From contig NZ_CP025015.1 in the NCBI RefSeq assembly GCF_002953715.1, positions 310,001-374,000 on the forward strand: a stretch of 64,000 bases of DNA, in the 5' to 3' direction. Under the pieces are notes generated by a model. It had not been told where the DNA came from, ran no database searches, and worked only from the letters and a program-made list of their open reading frames with translations. The stretch comes from Rhizobium leguminosarum. GTDB lineage: Bacteria > Pseudomonadota > Alphaproteobacteria > Rhizobiales > Rhizobiaceae. This document shows, one piece after another, positions 16,842 through 26,187 of the stretch (positions within the stretch are counted from its first letter, which is position 1; each line of letters opens with the position of its first letter). Made by a program: the position numbers and the translations under genes.

Positions 16842-18149
16842 ATGCTCCAAAGCACCGCCCACCTAAATTCCTCCCTCGATGCCGCCCTGCTTGAAGCTCG
16901 GGAGCGATACACTGCGAAGCGTCCGAAGAGTGCGGCGCTACATAGCGAGGCGGCAAAAGTTCTCCCTGGCGGCAACACCCGGACCGTACTTGCCTACACG
17001 CCTTTTCCAACCGCTATGACACGGGGAGAGGGCTGCCTACTTTGGGACGTCGATGACAACATCTATCTGGACTTATGTGGGGAATACACCGCCGGCCTTT
17101 TTGGTCACAGCGATAGCCGCATCCAAGCGGCCCTACACGAGGCTATGGCGCGGGGATTGAGCCTGGCCGCAGTGGGGGAAGCCGAGCAGCGCTTTGCAAG
17201 AATCCTTTGCGGCCGCTTTCCGTCCATTGACATGATCCGTTTCACCAACAGTGGCACCGAGGCCAACGTGATCGCGCTCAGCGTCGCGCAAGTTGTTACG
17301 GGCTGCAGTCGCATCATTGCGTTTCGCGGCGGATATCATGGCAGCCTCCTGTACTACCCTGCCACCGGGTTCAACCCGATCAACGCGCCGTTTCCGGTGA
17401 CGTTATGTGACTACAACGACATCGACGGCACCGTCGCGGCCATCCGCTCGGCAGCAGGCGAGCTTGCGGCGGTCATAGTGGAGCCTATGCTGGGTAGCGG
17501 GGGCTGCATCGCCGCCAATCCATTGTTTTTGACTGCCGTTGCCGACGCTACACGCGCTGCAGGTGCGATCCTGATCTTCGACGAGGTGATGACATCGCGG
17601 ATGTCGGCAGGCGGGATGCAGGAACGTCTCGGTATCTTCCCTGACATGACCACGCTGGGAAAATATATCGGTGGCGGCATGAGCTTCGGCGCCTTCGGCG
17701 GGCGGTACGACATCATGGAGATCTTCGTCTCCAAGGTGCCTCATGCCGGCACCTTCAACAACAACGTAATGTCCATGGCGGCAGGCATCACTGCAATGGG
17801 AGAGGTTTTCAGCGCAGCAGCGGCCGCCGACCTGTTTGCGCTAGGGGAAGGCCTGCGCGAACAACTCAACGGGATTTGCGAAAAGGCCGGCGCAACGCTG
17901 CAGTTCCATGGCCTCGGCTCGCTCGCCACGGTCCATTTCCGTCGGGGTGGGATCGAACGCCCATATGCGAGCACCCCGAGGGAGGAAGCGCTAAAAGAGC
18001 TTTTCTTCTTCGACATGCTCGACGCGGGAATCTACCTAGCCCGCCGCGGCATGACGGCGCTGAGTTTGCCGACAACGAAACGCGACCTTGTGCAGTTCAC
18101 AACTGCCGTCAGCGATTTCCTCGATGGACGGGCGCCGTTGCTGCGATAG
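16842..18149 (+). CDS. Class III PLP aminotransferase, glutamate-1-semialdehyde aminomutase-like
   Basis: PLP-dependent enzyme of about 435 aa similar to glutamate-1-semialdehyde 2,1-aminomutases and related aminotransferases. Visible features are KVLPGGNTRTVLAYTPFP near the N-terminus, the cofactor-contact region FTNSGTEANVIAL, the PLP Asp in ILIFDEVMTSR and the PLP lysine in TTLGKYIGGGMSFGAFGG. Starts are GTG 16839 or ATG 16842; both lie after a 140-bp gap from the GNAT gene. A heme-synthesis role is unlikely in this accessory setting. Transfer or migration of an amino group on a pathway intermediate is the better guess. Downstream are mobile-element relics. Confidence 0.88.
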   Translation: MLQSTAHLNSSLDAALLEARERYTAKRPKSAALHSEAAKVLPGGNTRTVLAYTPFPTAMTRGEGCLLWDVDDNIYLDLCGEYTAGLFGHSDSRIQAALHEAMARGLSLAAVGEAEQRFARILCGRFPSIDMIRFTNSGTEANVIALSVAQVVTGCSRIIAFRGGYHGSLLYYPATGFNPINAPFPVTLCDYNDIDGTVAAIRSAAGELAAVIVEPMLGSGGCIAANPLFLTAVADATRAAGAILIFDEVMTSRMSAGGMQERLGIFPDMTTLGKYIGGGMSFGAFGGRYDIMEIFVSKVPHAGTFNNNVMSMAAGITAMGEVFSAAAAADLFALGEGLREQLNGICEKAGATLQFHGLGSLATVHFRRGGIERPYASTPREEALKELFFFDMLDAGIYLARRGMTALSLPTTKRDLVQFTTAVSDFLDGRAPLLR

Positions 18150-18603
18150 ATCGAGCCCGGAGGCAGGATGGTGCGAGATGTGCAGGAGCACACGATCAGT
18201 CACGCGCCAACGCGCATGTGCTACGGAGAAGGAAGGCCTATCGGTGCGTTGCGTATGCCTCGACCGCGTTTGGCACCAGATGCGACAAGCTTCCCGGCGG
18301 CGAGCCTCATCGCAAAATCGCAATCACGATGACTGGATGCGCTCATCTCCGACCAGCAGCAGGCTGGGCTCGGCATTGTCGGCTCGAAGAACGAAGCCCA
18401 CCGATTAAGATGGTGATAACATTCGATCGCTCATACTAGCAGCGAGACTGATGATTTCCGCAATACGCTTGGCAGGCCCGCGGGATCAAATCAGAGTTTG
18501 AAGATCGCGGACACTCGCGAAGCGGCCGCCACAGCTTCATCGGCTGGCTCTCAGTTACTACGATCACTCCGACCGGGCGGGTGACCTTGCCTACAAGCTT
18601 TGT
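18150..18603. other. Intergenic stretch with no recognisable gene
   Basis: About 450 bp between the aminotransferase and an IS3 remnant. Open frames on both strands have no protein-family features. I see no clear inverted repeat or promoter match. Confidence 0.5.
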
Positions 18604-18912
18604 TCAGTTGAGTTCAATCCAGTGGTTTTTGGTTGGTGTTTTTGGCGTGGTAGCGGCGGGTTGCGGTCTCGAGCTATCTCGGCTGCGCGCCGCCGCATTC
18701 CGTCGCGAGTTAATGGACTGAGCAACTTTGTCAGGTCTCATCCACCGGAGATCCGAGTGGGCCGGTGATCGTTTGTAGTCGCTGCGCCACCTTGAAGCCG
18801 CTGCGACAAAGCTCAGAGACCGGCGCACCTGCCTCGTGCTCCTCAAGATGCCGACGATCTGTTCGTCCGTGAAACGGTTGCGCTTACCCGGCGGTCTCTG
18901 GGGTCTCGACAA
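18604..18912 (-). pseudogene. IS3-family transposase remnant with large internal deletion
   Basis: The minus strand joins the start of an IS3 OrfA (KRNRFTDEQIVGILRSTRQ) directly to the extreme C-terminus of OrfB (WRSDYKRSPAHSDLRWMRPD, then RPQPAATTPKTPTKNHW). Nearly all of the transposase between them is missing. It resembles the ends of the IS3 element at 36.5-40.3 kb but is more diverged, so it is an older, independent copy. Confidence 0.8.
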
Positions 18913-19102
18913 AACGCCGGCTGATCGGTCCGAGCGCGAGCGTTACAACTTCCGACCCGGTGACATTTTCGGGGCAGGTGGAACGGGTCGTCAGAATAAT
19001 GATACAATTGCATTAAATACTCCAGCGTAGAACACATGTTGCAGACTCGGTCCAATTGGGGTAATCACGGAATATGCAGCCACATGCCCGCTAGGAGGAA
19101 CA

Positions 19103-20920
19103 ATGATCGTGTCGAATCGTCCACCAACGGAGACCAGTGTGCTTTCATCGGCAAAGATTGCCCATGCGCAAGAAACACACGGGCCAATCTTTGGCTTGAA
19201 TCTGCGCGGCGAAACCACGCGGCTGCACGAGGTGGGTTCACTGAAATCGGTGTATGTGCCTGCGCGCGACGGCGTGCGGCTAGCGCTGGACGTCACCCGT
19301 CCGGTGGGTGATCTCGACAATACGAAGCGCGATACAATTCTGGTGATGACGTGTTACTGGCGCGGCAAGAATGGCGAGCCATCCAACAAATATGCCGACC
19401 TATTTGTGCCGCATGGCTACGCCGTAGTCGTTGGAGATGTTCGTGGCACCGGGGCTTCGTTCGGCGAATGGCCAGGCCATCGCACTCACGATGAGATCTT
19501 GGACTTCAGCGACGTTTTGGACTGGATCGCTGCTCAACCATGGTCCACTGGGAACGTGGTCGGCTATGGCCTTTCCTACACGGCTAACTCCGCAACCTGG
19601 ATGGCGTCGTTAGGAAATCCAGCGCTGAAAGGGGTTGTGACGCGTTTTGTTGATTACAGTATCTATGAAGATATTGATTTCCCAGGCGGAGTCCGCAATG
19701 TCACCCAGCTTCAGTGGGACAGCCAACTCAAAAACCTGAACCACAATGTGTTTTCCAAGAATACTGGCGAAAGCCAGCCTTCCCAAGGCATTCGTCCAGT
19801 TGGGGGGGAGGCGGAACTAGCAGCAGCATTGCATGACCACGAGAGAGTGCCCTCTCGCCCACCTCTGCAGCAGAGCATGGACAAGGACGAGTATTTTGGC
19901 CTGGACTCCTCCGGGTTTGACTGGTCACCACAGACGGCGGCAGACCGCATATCTCGCTCTGGTGTCCCAATTCAAAACTGGGGAGGTTGGTTCGATTCTG
20001 TATCGGCGGAAGGATCTATTCGCCAATTCCTGTTGCAGTCAAATCCGATGGCCGTAATCATCGGCCCGTGGAACCACGGTGCCAGCGTCGCCACTGACCC
20101 ACTCCGTCCCGCCGGGGAAGAAATCGTTCCCTCCCTCGCGGCCCAGGAGGCAAGCTGGATCCGCTTCGCCGACGCCTGCTTCGCTGGCGAAGCGGTCGGC
20201 GAACAAGGAAAGATCCTGCACTACTATACGCTCGGGGAGAGCGCTTGGAAATCAACCCGCTCCTGGCCGATCCCAGCGACACGTCAACGTTTGTACATGG
20301 CAAGTGGCTCCCTTCTGAGCCCATCGGTCGACAAGACTGGCTTCGACACGCTGCAGGTGGATCCCGAACTGGGGGATGTAATCTCAAACCGGTGGGAAAC
20401 CAACGGTGGCGCTTTGGAATCGATGGATCAGGTCGAATATGGCGATCGGCGAGAGTTCGATGCGGTGCGCCTCGCTTATACGAGTGAGCCCCTGACGCGG
20501 GAGCTTGAAGTTACCGGGCATCCCGTTATCCAATTGGACGTCACCTCGACACGAGAGGATGGCGCCTTCTTTGTCTATCTTGAGGCCGTTAGGCCGGACG
20601 GGGTATCCTGCTATCTCACCGAGGGAAACCTGCGAGCTCGGCATCGCAAGGTATGGACCGACTCACCACTCAGCATGCTGGGACCGCAGCACAGCTATTT
20701 GAAGAAAGATGCCAAGCCGCTCACCCCTGGTGAGTCCGCAATCCTGACGTTCACCTTGCAGCCGATTTCAGCTCTCGTTCCAACCGGTTACCGTCTCAGA
20801 GTGGTTCTGGCCGGCAGCGTCAAGGGTACATTCGCCAACGTTCCCGATGATGGTCCGCCGCCGTTCCTCACGTTTCACCATGCCGACTGTTACATCGACC
20901 TTCCGATTATTGATCGGTGA
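19103..20920 (+). CDS. CocE/NonD family alpha/beta hydrolase (X-Pro dipeptidyl-peptidase S15-like)
   Basis: Serine hydrolase of 605 aa. The S15-type catalytic domain comes first: YVPARDGVRLALDVTRP, then the oxyanion region VVVGDVRGTGASFGEW and the nucleophile motif GYGLSYTANSA. The later IIGPWNHGAS holds the catalytic histidine. The C-terminal jelly-roll (X-Pro_C) domain runs from about residue 400. Substrates of this family are esters or amides, including X-Pro peptides and glutaryl-cephalosporins. The start ATG 19103 has a strong AGGAGGA site. No signal peptide is evident. It stands alone before a spermidine/putrescine-type importer, separated from it by a terminator-like hairpin. With the S9, M20 and M24 enzymes in the window it adds to an unusual set of amide-cleaving enzymes. 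Confidence 0.88.
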   Translation: MIVSNRPPTETSVLSSAKIAHAQETHGPIFGLNLRGETTRLHEVGSLKSVYVPARDGVRLALDVTRPVGDLDNTKRDTILVMTCYWRGKNGEPSNKYADLFVPHGYAVVVGDVRGTGASFGEWPGHRTHDEILDFSDVLDWIAAQPWSTGNVVGYGLSYTANSATWMASLGNPALKGVVTRFVDYSIYEDIDFPGGVRNVTQLQWDSQLKNLNHNVFSKNTGESQPSQGIRPVGGEAELAAALHDHERVPSRPPLQQSMDKDEYFGLDSSGFDWSPQTAADRISRSGVPIQNWGGWFDSVSAEGSIRQFLLQSNPMAVIIGPWNHGASVATDPLRPAGEEIVPSLAAQEASWIRFADACFAGEAVGEQGKILHYYTLGESAWKSTRSWPIPATRQRLYMASGSLLSPSVDKTGFDTLQVDPELGDVISNRWETNGGALESMDQVEYGDRREFDAVRLAYTSEPLTRELEVTGHPVIQLDVTSTREDGAFFVYLEAVRPDGVSCYLTEGNLRARHRKVWTDSPLSMLGPQHSYLKKDAKPLTPGESAILTFTLQPISALVPTGYRLRVVLAGSVKGTFANVPDDGPPPFLTFHHADCYIDLPIIDR

Positions 20921-21124
20921 GTGGCCAACCGAAGCTCTCTATTTGGCGGTCGACGTATTCGTGCGGTTATCGAGCGTCCCACATCCTTTCCAGGCATTCG
21001 GCGAACCGTATTCTGTCGAGGGCAGGTCGAGATCCTGCAAGTGCCTCCGAGTAATACGCTTGGATCATATCTGTCTATGTCAAACATTTGTTGCAAATAG
21101 TGCCGTATTGCGCTACTCGTTGGA

Positions 21125-21148
21125 AGAGGCGCCCCACAGGGCGCCTCT
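21125..21148 (+). terminator. Hairpin resembling an intrinsic terminator
   Basis: AGAGGCGCCC, loop CACA, GGGCGCCTCT, then TTT. The 10-bp GC-rich stem lies about 200 bp after the CocE-type gene and ahead of the ABC transporter operon. The T-run is short, so termination may be partial. The rest of the 428-bp gap (20921-21348) shows no gene. Confidence 0.5.
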
Positions 21149-21348
21149 TTGGGAGAACCTGGACCGGGGCACCGATGGTGATTGGAAGGACCCGGTGCGT
21201 CACAACGCAGCAGTCGGTCGGTGCAAAGCAGACGCAGGCGCCCTGCTTCCCCTTTGACCATTGGCGTGAATTGTTCGTGGTTTCCCAACTGCATTGAGTA
21301 ATTGGAAGCCCTTCTCAACGAGGAGGGTATAATAGAGGGAGAACGAAA

Positions 21349-22452
21349 ATGAGCATTCTGATTAATCGCAGGCACTTTATGCAGGCGACGTCGTCCGTGA
21401 TCGCGGTAGGTGCGTTATCCTCCGCGAGCGGTCGTGCAAGGGCAGAGTCCGCAGGCGAACTAAAAGTCAATATGAGCGGAGGCAATTGGGGCGATGCTGT
21501 AATGGAGGCTTATGTAAAGCCTTTTCAGGCCGAGACCGGTATTAAGGTGACGCCTGTGAAGGCGGACTTCTCATCGACGCAGATCGCGATGATGGTGGAC
21601 ACCAAAAACGTTTCGGCCGACATCGTCAACCTCGGCCAAACGAATGTGGATCCGCTTACCGCAAAGGGCTACCTCGAACAGATCGACTATTCGATCTGGA
21701 AGAAGGATGAACTCGAAGCGACACCAGACTACGCCAAACAACCGAATGGCTTCGCCTCCTACGTCTATTCATTGAATATGGCGTGGAACACGAAGAAGTT
21801 CCCAGCTGAAAAGCCCCGACCAACCAAGTGGGCTGAGTTCTGGGATGTCGAGAAATTCCCTGGCACCCGCTCGTTAAATTCCGGCGAGGGTGGAGGCGGA
21901 CCTTGGGAGGAAGCCCTTCTAGCCGATGGTGTTCCCATGGATCAGCTTTATCCATTGGATATTGATCGTATCTTCGCTAGCTTGGATAAGATTAAGCCAC
22001 ACGTTCGCAAATGGTGGACGAGTGGCTCCGAGGTCTTGCAGATAATGCGGGACAACATCGCAGACGTCGTTGAATCCTACGATGGTCGGATACTTTCACT
22101 TATTGATGAAGGTGGGCCGATTGAGATCAATCGAAATCAGGCTAAGCTCACGACGGATTATTGGTGCATACCCAAGGGTAGCCCCAATGGGCAGAATGCC
22201 CAAAAATTTATCGAGTTAGTTGGCCGCGCCGACCGGCAGGCAGAATTTGCCGGTTTGATTGGGCAGGGTCCAACAAACAGGAATGCCTACAAAACGATAC
22301 CGGACAATGTTGCACGAAAGCTTGCTTCGCATCCCGACTACGCGGCTTCCAGCTTCCCTCTGAACGCCAAGTGGTACGCTGAGGTCGGATCGGATGGCAA
22401 GTCGAATAAAGAGCGGCTTTCTCAACGTTGGAACCAGTGGATTCTCCAGTAA
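21349..22452 (+). CDS. Spermidine/putrescine-type ABC transporter substrate-binding protein
   Basis: Periplasmic binding protein of 367 aa, PotD/PotF-like (SBP_bac_8 class). The N-terminus has a twin-arginine-like signal (NRRHFMQATSSVIAVGALSS) with cleavage likely after GRARA. The mature part starts LKVNMSGGNWGDAVMEAYVK and contains the hinge region SYVYSLNMAWNTKKFP. ATG 21349 has GAGGGAGA upstream. It is the first gene of an operon with an ATPase and a fused permease. Polyamines, amino acids or related cations are the likely ligands, but the family also binds other compounds. Confidence 0.9.
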   Translation: MSILINRRHFMQATSSVIAVGALSSASGRARAESAGELKVNMSGGNWGDAVMEAYVKPFQAETGIKVTPVKADFSSTQIAMMVDTKNVSADIVNLGQTNVDPLTAKGYLEQIDYSIWKKDELEATPDYAKQPNGFASYVYSLNMAWNTKKFPAEKPRPTKWAEFWDVEKFPGTRSLNSGEGGGGPWEEALLADGVPMDQLYPLDIDRIFASLDKIKPHVRKWWTSGSEVLQIMRDNIADVVESYDGRILSLIDEGGPIEINRNQAKLTTDYWCIPKGSPNGQNAQKFIELVGRADRQAEFAGLIGQGPTNRNAYKTIPDNVARKLASHPDYAASSFPLNAKWYAEVGSDGKSNKERLSQRWNQWILQ

Positions 22453-22606
22453 TCATTCGCCCCACTAATAAAGCACCGGTGGCGCTCATCTAGTCGCTTG
22501 GTTTTTCGTCCCGAGAAACTGGATAGCGTCGCCTTGTCCGACGGGTAGGCCCTTTCGGGATTGTACGTGTTGCTACGACCGCACCTGTCCTGCTGGAGTA
22601 TCGTCA

Positions 22607-23701
22607 ATGAACTTGGATCTTAAAAATTACCTTCCTGTCAAGGATCGAGCATTGGAAAAGAGCCTAGCTCCCGCACAGATTGAATTCTGCAACGTCACCA
22701 AAATGTACGGACCTATTGCCGCCGTTAAAGACATGTCTCTTTCCGTCTCCCGCGGTGAGTTCTTGACAATTCTCGGTCCGAGTGGCTCCGGAAAAACGAC
22801 AGCATTGATGCTGCTCGCAGGATTCACGGCCCCAAGCCGAGGCGACATTCTAATTGCCGGAAAATCCGTCTCAGACGTGCCTTCATACCGTCGCGACCAA
22901 GGGATCGTGTTCCAGAGTTACGCTCTTTTCCCGCACCTCACTGTGCGCCGCAACTTGGAATTTCCGCTTGAAATGCGTGGAATAAAGGCTGCCGAGAGAG
23001 CAGCGCGTGTCGACCGAATGCTAGCACGCGTTCACCTCGATGATTTCGGCGGCCGCCTACCATCGCAGTTAAGTGGAGGTCAGCAACAGCGCGTGGCCCT
23101 CGCTCGCGCCTTGATTGCCGATCCACCTGTCTTGCTGCTGGACGAACCGCTCGGTGCGCTCGATCGCAACCTACGTGAGCAGATGCAAGTTGAAATCAAG
23201 GACCTGCACAAGGAATTTGGAAAAACTACCATTTGTGTTACCCACGATCAGGAGGAAGCCCTCACCTTGTCGGACCGCATCGTGGTCATGCGCGCCGGCG
23301 AAATCGTCCAAATCGATACTCCGGAAGCCCTCTACGACCATCCGAAAACGCGCTTCGTCGCTAACTTTTTGGGTGAGGCCAATTTTCTCGAGAATACTGC
23401 GTTTAAACTCGAATCCGATGTCGCGCCGTCTTCCGGAATGGTTGCGATGCTGCGACCTGAGCGCATTAACGTCAACTCGCGTTTGTCGGCAAGACGCGAG
23501 GATGCGGACTCAAGACAATCTGTTTCCGGGACCGTCGAAGATATGATCTATGCGGGCCCGTTGAGGAAATACCGCGTGCGCGTGGGGAACACGGTGCTGA
23601 TCGCACGCGAACATGTTGCCTCGGGACAGGAGGTCTTCCGTTCCGGTGATGAGGTTCGCCTCGAGTGGCTTCGGTCCGATATTCGGTTTATCGCTGCCTA
23701 G
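22607..23701 (+). CDS. ABC transporter ATP-binding protein, PotA type
   Basis: Cytoplasmic ATPase (364 aa) energising the polyamine-type importer. Walker A GPSGSGKTT, Q-loop VFQSYALFPHLT, signature LSGGQQQRVALARAL, Walker B VLLLDEPLGALD and the switch histidine in CVTHDQEEAL are all intact. The C-terminal TOBE domain (from about residue 280, MLRPERINVNSRL onward) is typical of spermidine/putrescine and maltose ATPases. It lies 154 bp after the binding-protein gene and 17 bp before the permease gene. Confidence 0.94.
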   Translation: MNLDLKNYLPVKDRALEKSLAPAQIEFCNVTKMYGPIAAVKDMSLSVSRGEFLTILGPSGSGKTTALMLLAGFTAPSRGDILIAGKSVSDVPSYRRDQGIVFQSYALFPHLTVRRNLEFPLEMRGIKAAERAARVDRMLARVHLDDFGGRLPSQLSGGQQQRVALARALIADPPVLLLDEPLGALDRNLREQMQVEIKDLHKEFGKTTICVTHDQEEALTLSDRIVVMRAGEIVQIDTPEALYDHPKTRFVANFLGEANFLENTAFKLESDVAPSSGMVAMLRPERINVNSRLSARREDADSRQSVSGTVEDMIYAGPLRKYRVRVGNTVLIAREHVASGQEVFRSGDEVRLEWLRSDIRFIAA

Positions 23702-23718
23702 CGGAGAGGACGGCATTG

Positions 23719-25491
23719 ATGAAAACGATTCAAAAAATAGGCTCTATGCCAATCCTGCTTACGGTGCCAGCCTTCGGCGTCCTATTTGCGGTATTTGGCA
23801 TACCCATGATCCTCCTATTCCTAACAAGCCTAAATGCGCCCGCGCTTTCTCTCGTCAATTATGTGGGATTTTTCGAACAACGATCGTACATCTTTATTCT
23901 GTTGCAGACCCTCAAAATAAGCGCAGTAGCCACGGCCATCTGTTTGATTATCGGCTACCCCACGGCCTATTTAATAGCAGTTTCGGGCCGGGCGCGACCC
24001 ATCCTCATGGTGCTCGTCTTCTTGCCTTGGCTAACCAGCGCCCTGGTTCGCACATATGCATGGACGGTTGTTCTCGGAGACAATGGCCTAATCAACGGCC
24101 TGTTGCTCAATGTTGGTCTTATCGACAGTCCGCTGCCACTTATTTACAATCGTTTTGCCGTCTACGTCGGTATGGTGCACATCATGCTGCCGATGATGAT
24201 CTTACCGTTGATTAGCGTCATGGTGAGCATCGACAACTCGTTGATGGCGGCGGCTCGCAGCTTGGGCGCCAAGCCCTTCACCGCCTTCTTGCGCGTGTTC
24301 TTTCCACTCAGCATCCCGGGCATTCGAAGCGGATGCATACTAGTCTTTGTCGTTTGTCTCGGTTTCTACGTCACGCCGCAAGCTCTTGGCGGTTTGGGCG
24401 ATACGATGCTATCAACCCTCATCAACTCACAGCTCACGACCTCTTTAGATCTAGCGCCTATCGCTGCTGCATCCTTCATATTACTTGCGATGGCGGTGGT
24501 GGTTCTCTTAACTGTGGGCGTCAACTTCGCGGGTGCGCACGGACCAACAGGATCAACAGAGCAGAAGCATCGGACTAACTGGCTGCCGTCATTTAGCAAG
24601 GCAATCGGTTATCTTAACGAGTTTGCCATACCGTATCGAGCACGGCGCTGGGCGGCAAAGCTCTATCAGGCTCAACGGGATACCTATTGGTCGAACATCA
24701 TCGGAGTGGTTTTCCTTGCCCTCGTAATCATCTATCTGCTAGCGCCGGGTCTGATCGTCATCATAATCTCATTTAATGCGGGGGAGTTTCTTGAGTTTCC
24801 GCCTAAAGAAGTTTCTCTCCGGTGGTATTATTCGTTCTTTTCCGACCCTTCTTGGATCGGTGCTTTGTGGAACAGCTTTCAATTCGGTGTGATAGTCAGC
24901 ATCGCATCGACCGTCATTGGCACAATGGCAGCCTTTGGGCTCAGCCGCTGCACCCCCAGCCTGCGTTCGAGCCTGACAATGGTCATCCTGACGCCGATCA
25001 CCATTCCAGTTATCGTCGTCGGCGTGGCCGTCTATCTCGGGCTAGCAAAACTTGGATTTATTGGAACACGTACCGGCGTTATTTTGGGTCATACCATTGG
25101 TGCAATCGGTTATGTCGTCGTGATTGTCCTGGCAACCCTCGCTGGCTTTGACCGAAGGTTAGCCCAGGCAGCGATGAGCATGCGTGCCGGACCCACGCGG
25201 ACCTTCATGCGAGTGACGCTACCCTTGATTCGCTCTGGCATAATTGGTGGTGCCTTGTTCGCGTTCCTTGCTTCCTTCGACGAGGTTATCATAACTTCTT
25301 TTGTCGGCGGCTATGCAATTCCGACGTTGCCTTTGAAGATGTTGGAAAATCTGAAGCAGCAGGTTGATCCAACGATCGCTGCCGTGGGATCTTTGTTGAC
25401 GCTTCTGCCCATTGTCTGGCTAGTTGTTCTCTATTTTACCCTCTGGCGAGCACGGGGTACCTTGCGAAAGCCTGCTACGAACGCGACTTGA
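23719..25491 (+). CDS. Fused ABC permease (PotB-PotC in one polypeptide)
   Basis: Integral membrane protein of 590 aa with two BPD_transp_1 permease domains in tandem. The first spans about residues 1-270 with the coupling loop AARSLGAKPFTAFLRVFFPL. The second spans about 330-590 with AAMSMRAGPTRTFMRVTLPL. Typical systems use two separate permeases of about 280 aa, so this is a natural fusion giving the whole membrane pore in one chain. Start ATG 23719 follows GGAGAGGA and matches a PotB-like N-terminus; the frame is open upstream inside the ATPase gene. It ends 29 bp before the inverted repeat of an IS4-type element. Confidence 0.92.
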   Translation: MKTIQKIGSMPILLTVPAFGVLFAVFGIPMILLFLTSLNAPALSLVNYVGFFEQRSYIFILLQTLKISAVATAICLIIGYPTAYLIAVSGRARPILMVLVFLPWLTSALVRTYAWTVVLGDNGLINGLLLNVGLIDSPLPLIYNRFAVYVGMVHIMLPMMILPLISVMVSIDNSLMAAARSLGAKPFTAFLRVFFPLSIPGIRSGCILVFVVCLGFYVTPQALGGLGDTMLSTLINSQLTTSLDLAPIAAASFILLAMAVVVLLTVGVNFAGAHGPTGSTEQKHRTNWLPSFSKAIGYLNEFAIPYRARRWAAKLYQAQRDTYWSNIIGVVFLALVIIYLLAPGLIVIIISFNAGEFLEFPPKEVSLRWYYSFFSDPSWIGALWNSFQFGVIVSIASTVIGTMAAFGLSRCTPSLRSSLTMVILTPITIPVIVVGVAVYLGLAKLGFIGTRTGVILGHTIGAIGYVVVIVLATLAGFDRRLAQAAMSMRAGPTRTFMRVTLPLIRSGIIGGALFAFLASFDEVIITSFVGGYAIPTLPLKMLENLKQQVDPTIAAVGSLLTLLPIVWLVVLYFTLWRARGTLRKPATNAT

Positions 25492-25890
25492 GGGTCTCGG
25501 GGTCAAAGTTAGCTTAAATGGTAAGCGCCCGGTGAGGCTTGCAATTACCCATAAGTAGCTGACTCGTTTACGAAAAGGTTTCGCTGAAATCTTGAATCGA
25601 AAGAATCACTTGTGATTCTGTGTCGAGCACCTGATTCTCTTAAGGTGGTGCTTTATGTCGGTTCGAGACGATGTGATGGCTGATAATGACGGCCATTGGA
25701 GCAAGCAGGAAATAGACGCGGGGTCTTTCAAGGATGCTCGCCTTGGCCGACGCTGCACAGAACTTTTACGACAGCTTGGAGAGCATATGGGCGGCTCCAT
25801 TCCTTTCGCCTGCCAGGACTGGGCCAACACAAAAGCCGCTTATCGGTTTTTCTCCAACCCGAATGTTGAGGAAGGGTAACCGCCCGATTG

Positions 25891-26187
25891 CTACCGCCGA
25901 GATTTTGCTTTGATGCGAGCGACGAGCAGCTCGTCGTCAACAAAGCTGTCGAGGAAGTCGTTCCATTCTTGGGGTGAGCGGCGGGCGTCTTTGAGCATCT
26001 GCTCCAATTCGTCCATGCCGTCGTCTGTCAGTGCGGTCACGGATTCGTCGTCTCCGGTGTACACGGAGATGATGCTGCCGTAGCTCAGATTATCATCGTT
26101 GGAGACGATTGCCTGAAGAAGCTCCGGGTCCTCTTCGAGAATTTCGGCAACAAATTTGATCGTACGGACGTAGGTGACTGTCGCCAT
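25891..26187 (-). CDS. IS66 accessory protein of unknown function
   Basis: A 98-aa acidic protein starting MATVTYVRTIKF and containing LSYGSIISVYTGDDESVTAL and a C-terminal SPQEWNDFLDSFVDD. Its ATG overlaps the stop of tnpC by 4 bp (ATGA), so it is coupled to the transposase. Some IS66 elements carry such a fourth gene and its role is not known. It ends 15 bp inside the IS end. Confidence 0.75.
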   Translation of the reverse strand: MATVTYVRTIKFVAEILEEDPELLQAIVSNDDNLSYGSIISVYTGDDESVTALTDDGMDELEQMLKDARRSPQEWNDFLDSFVDDELLVARIKAKSRR

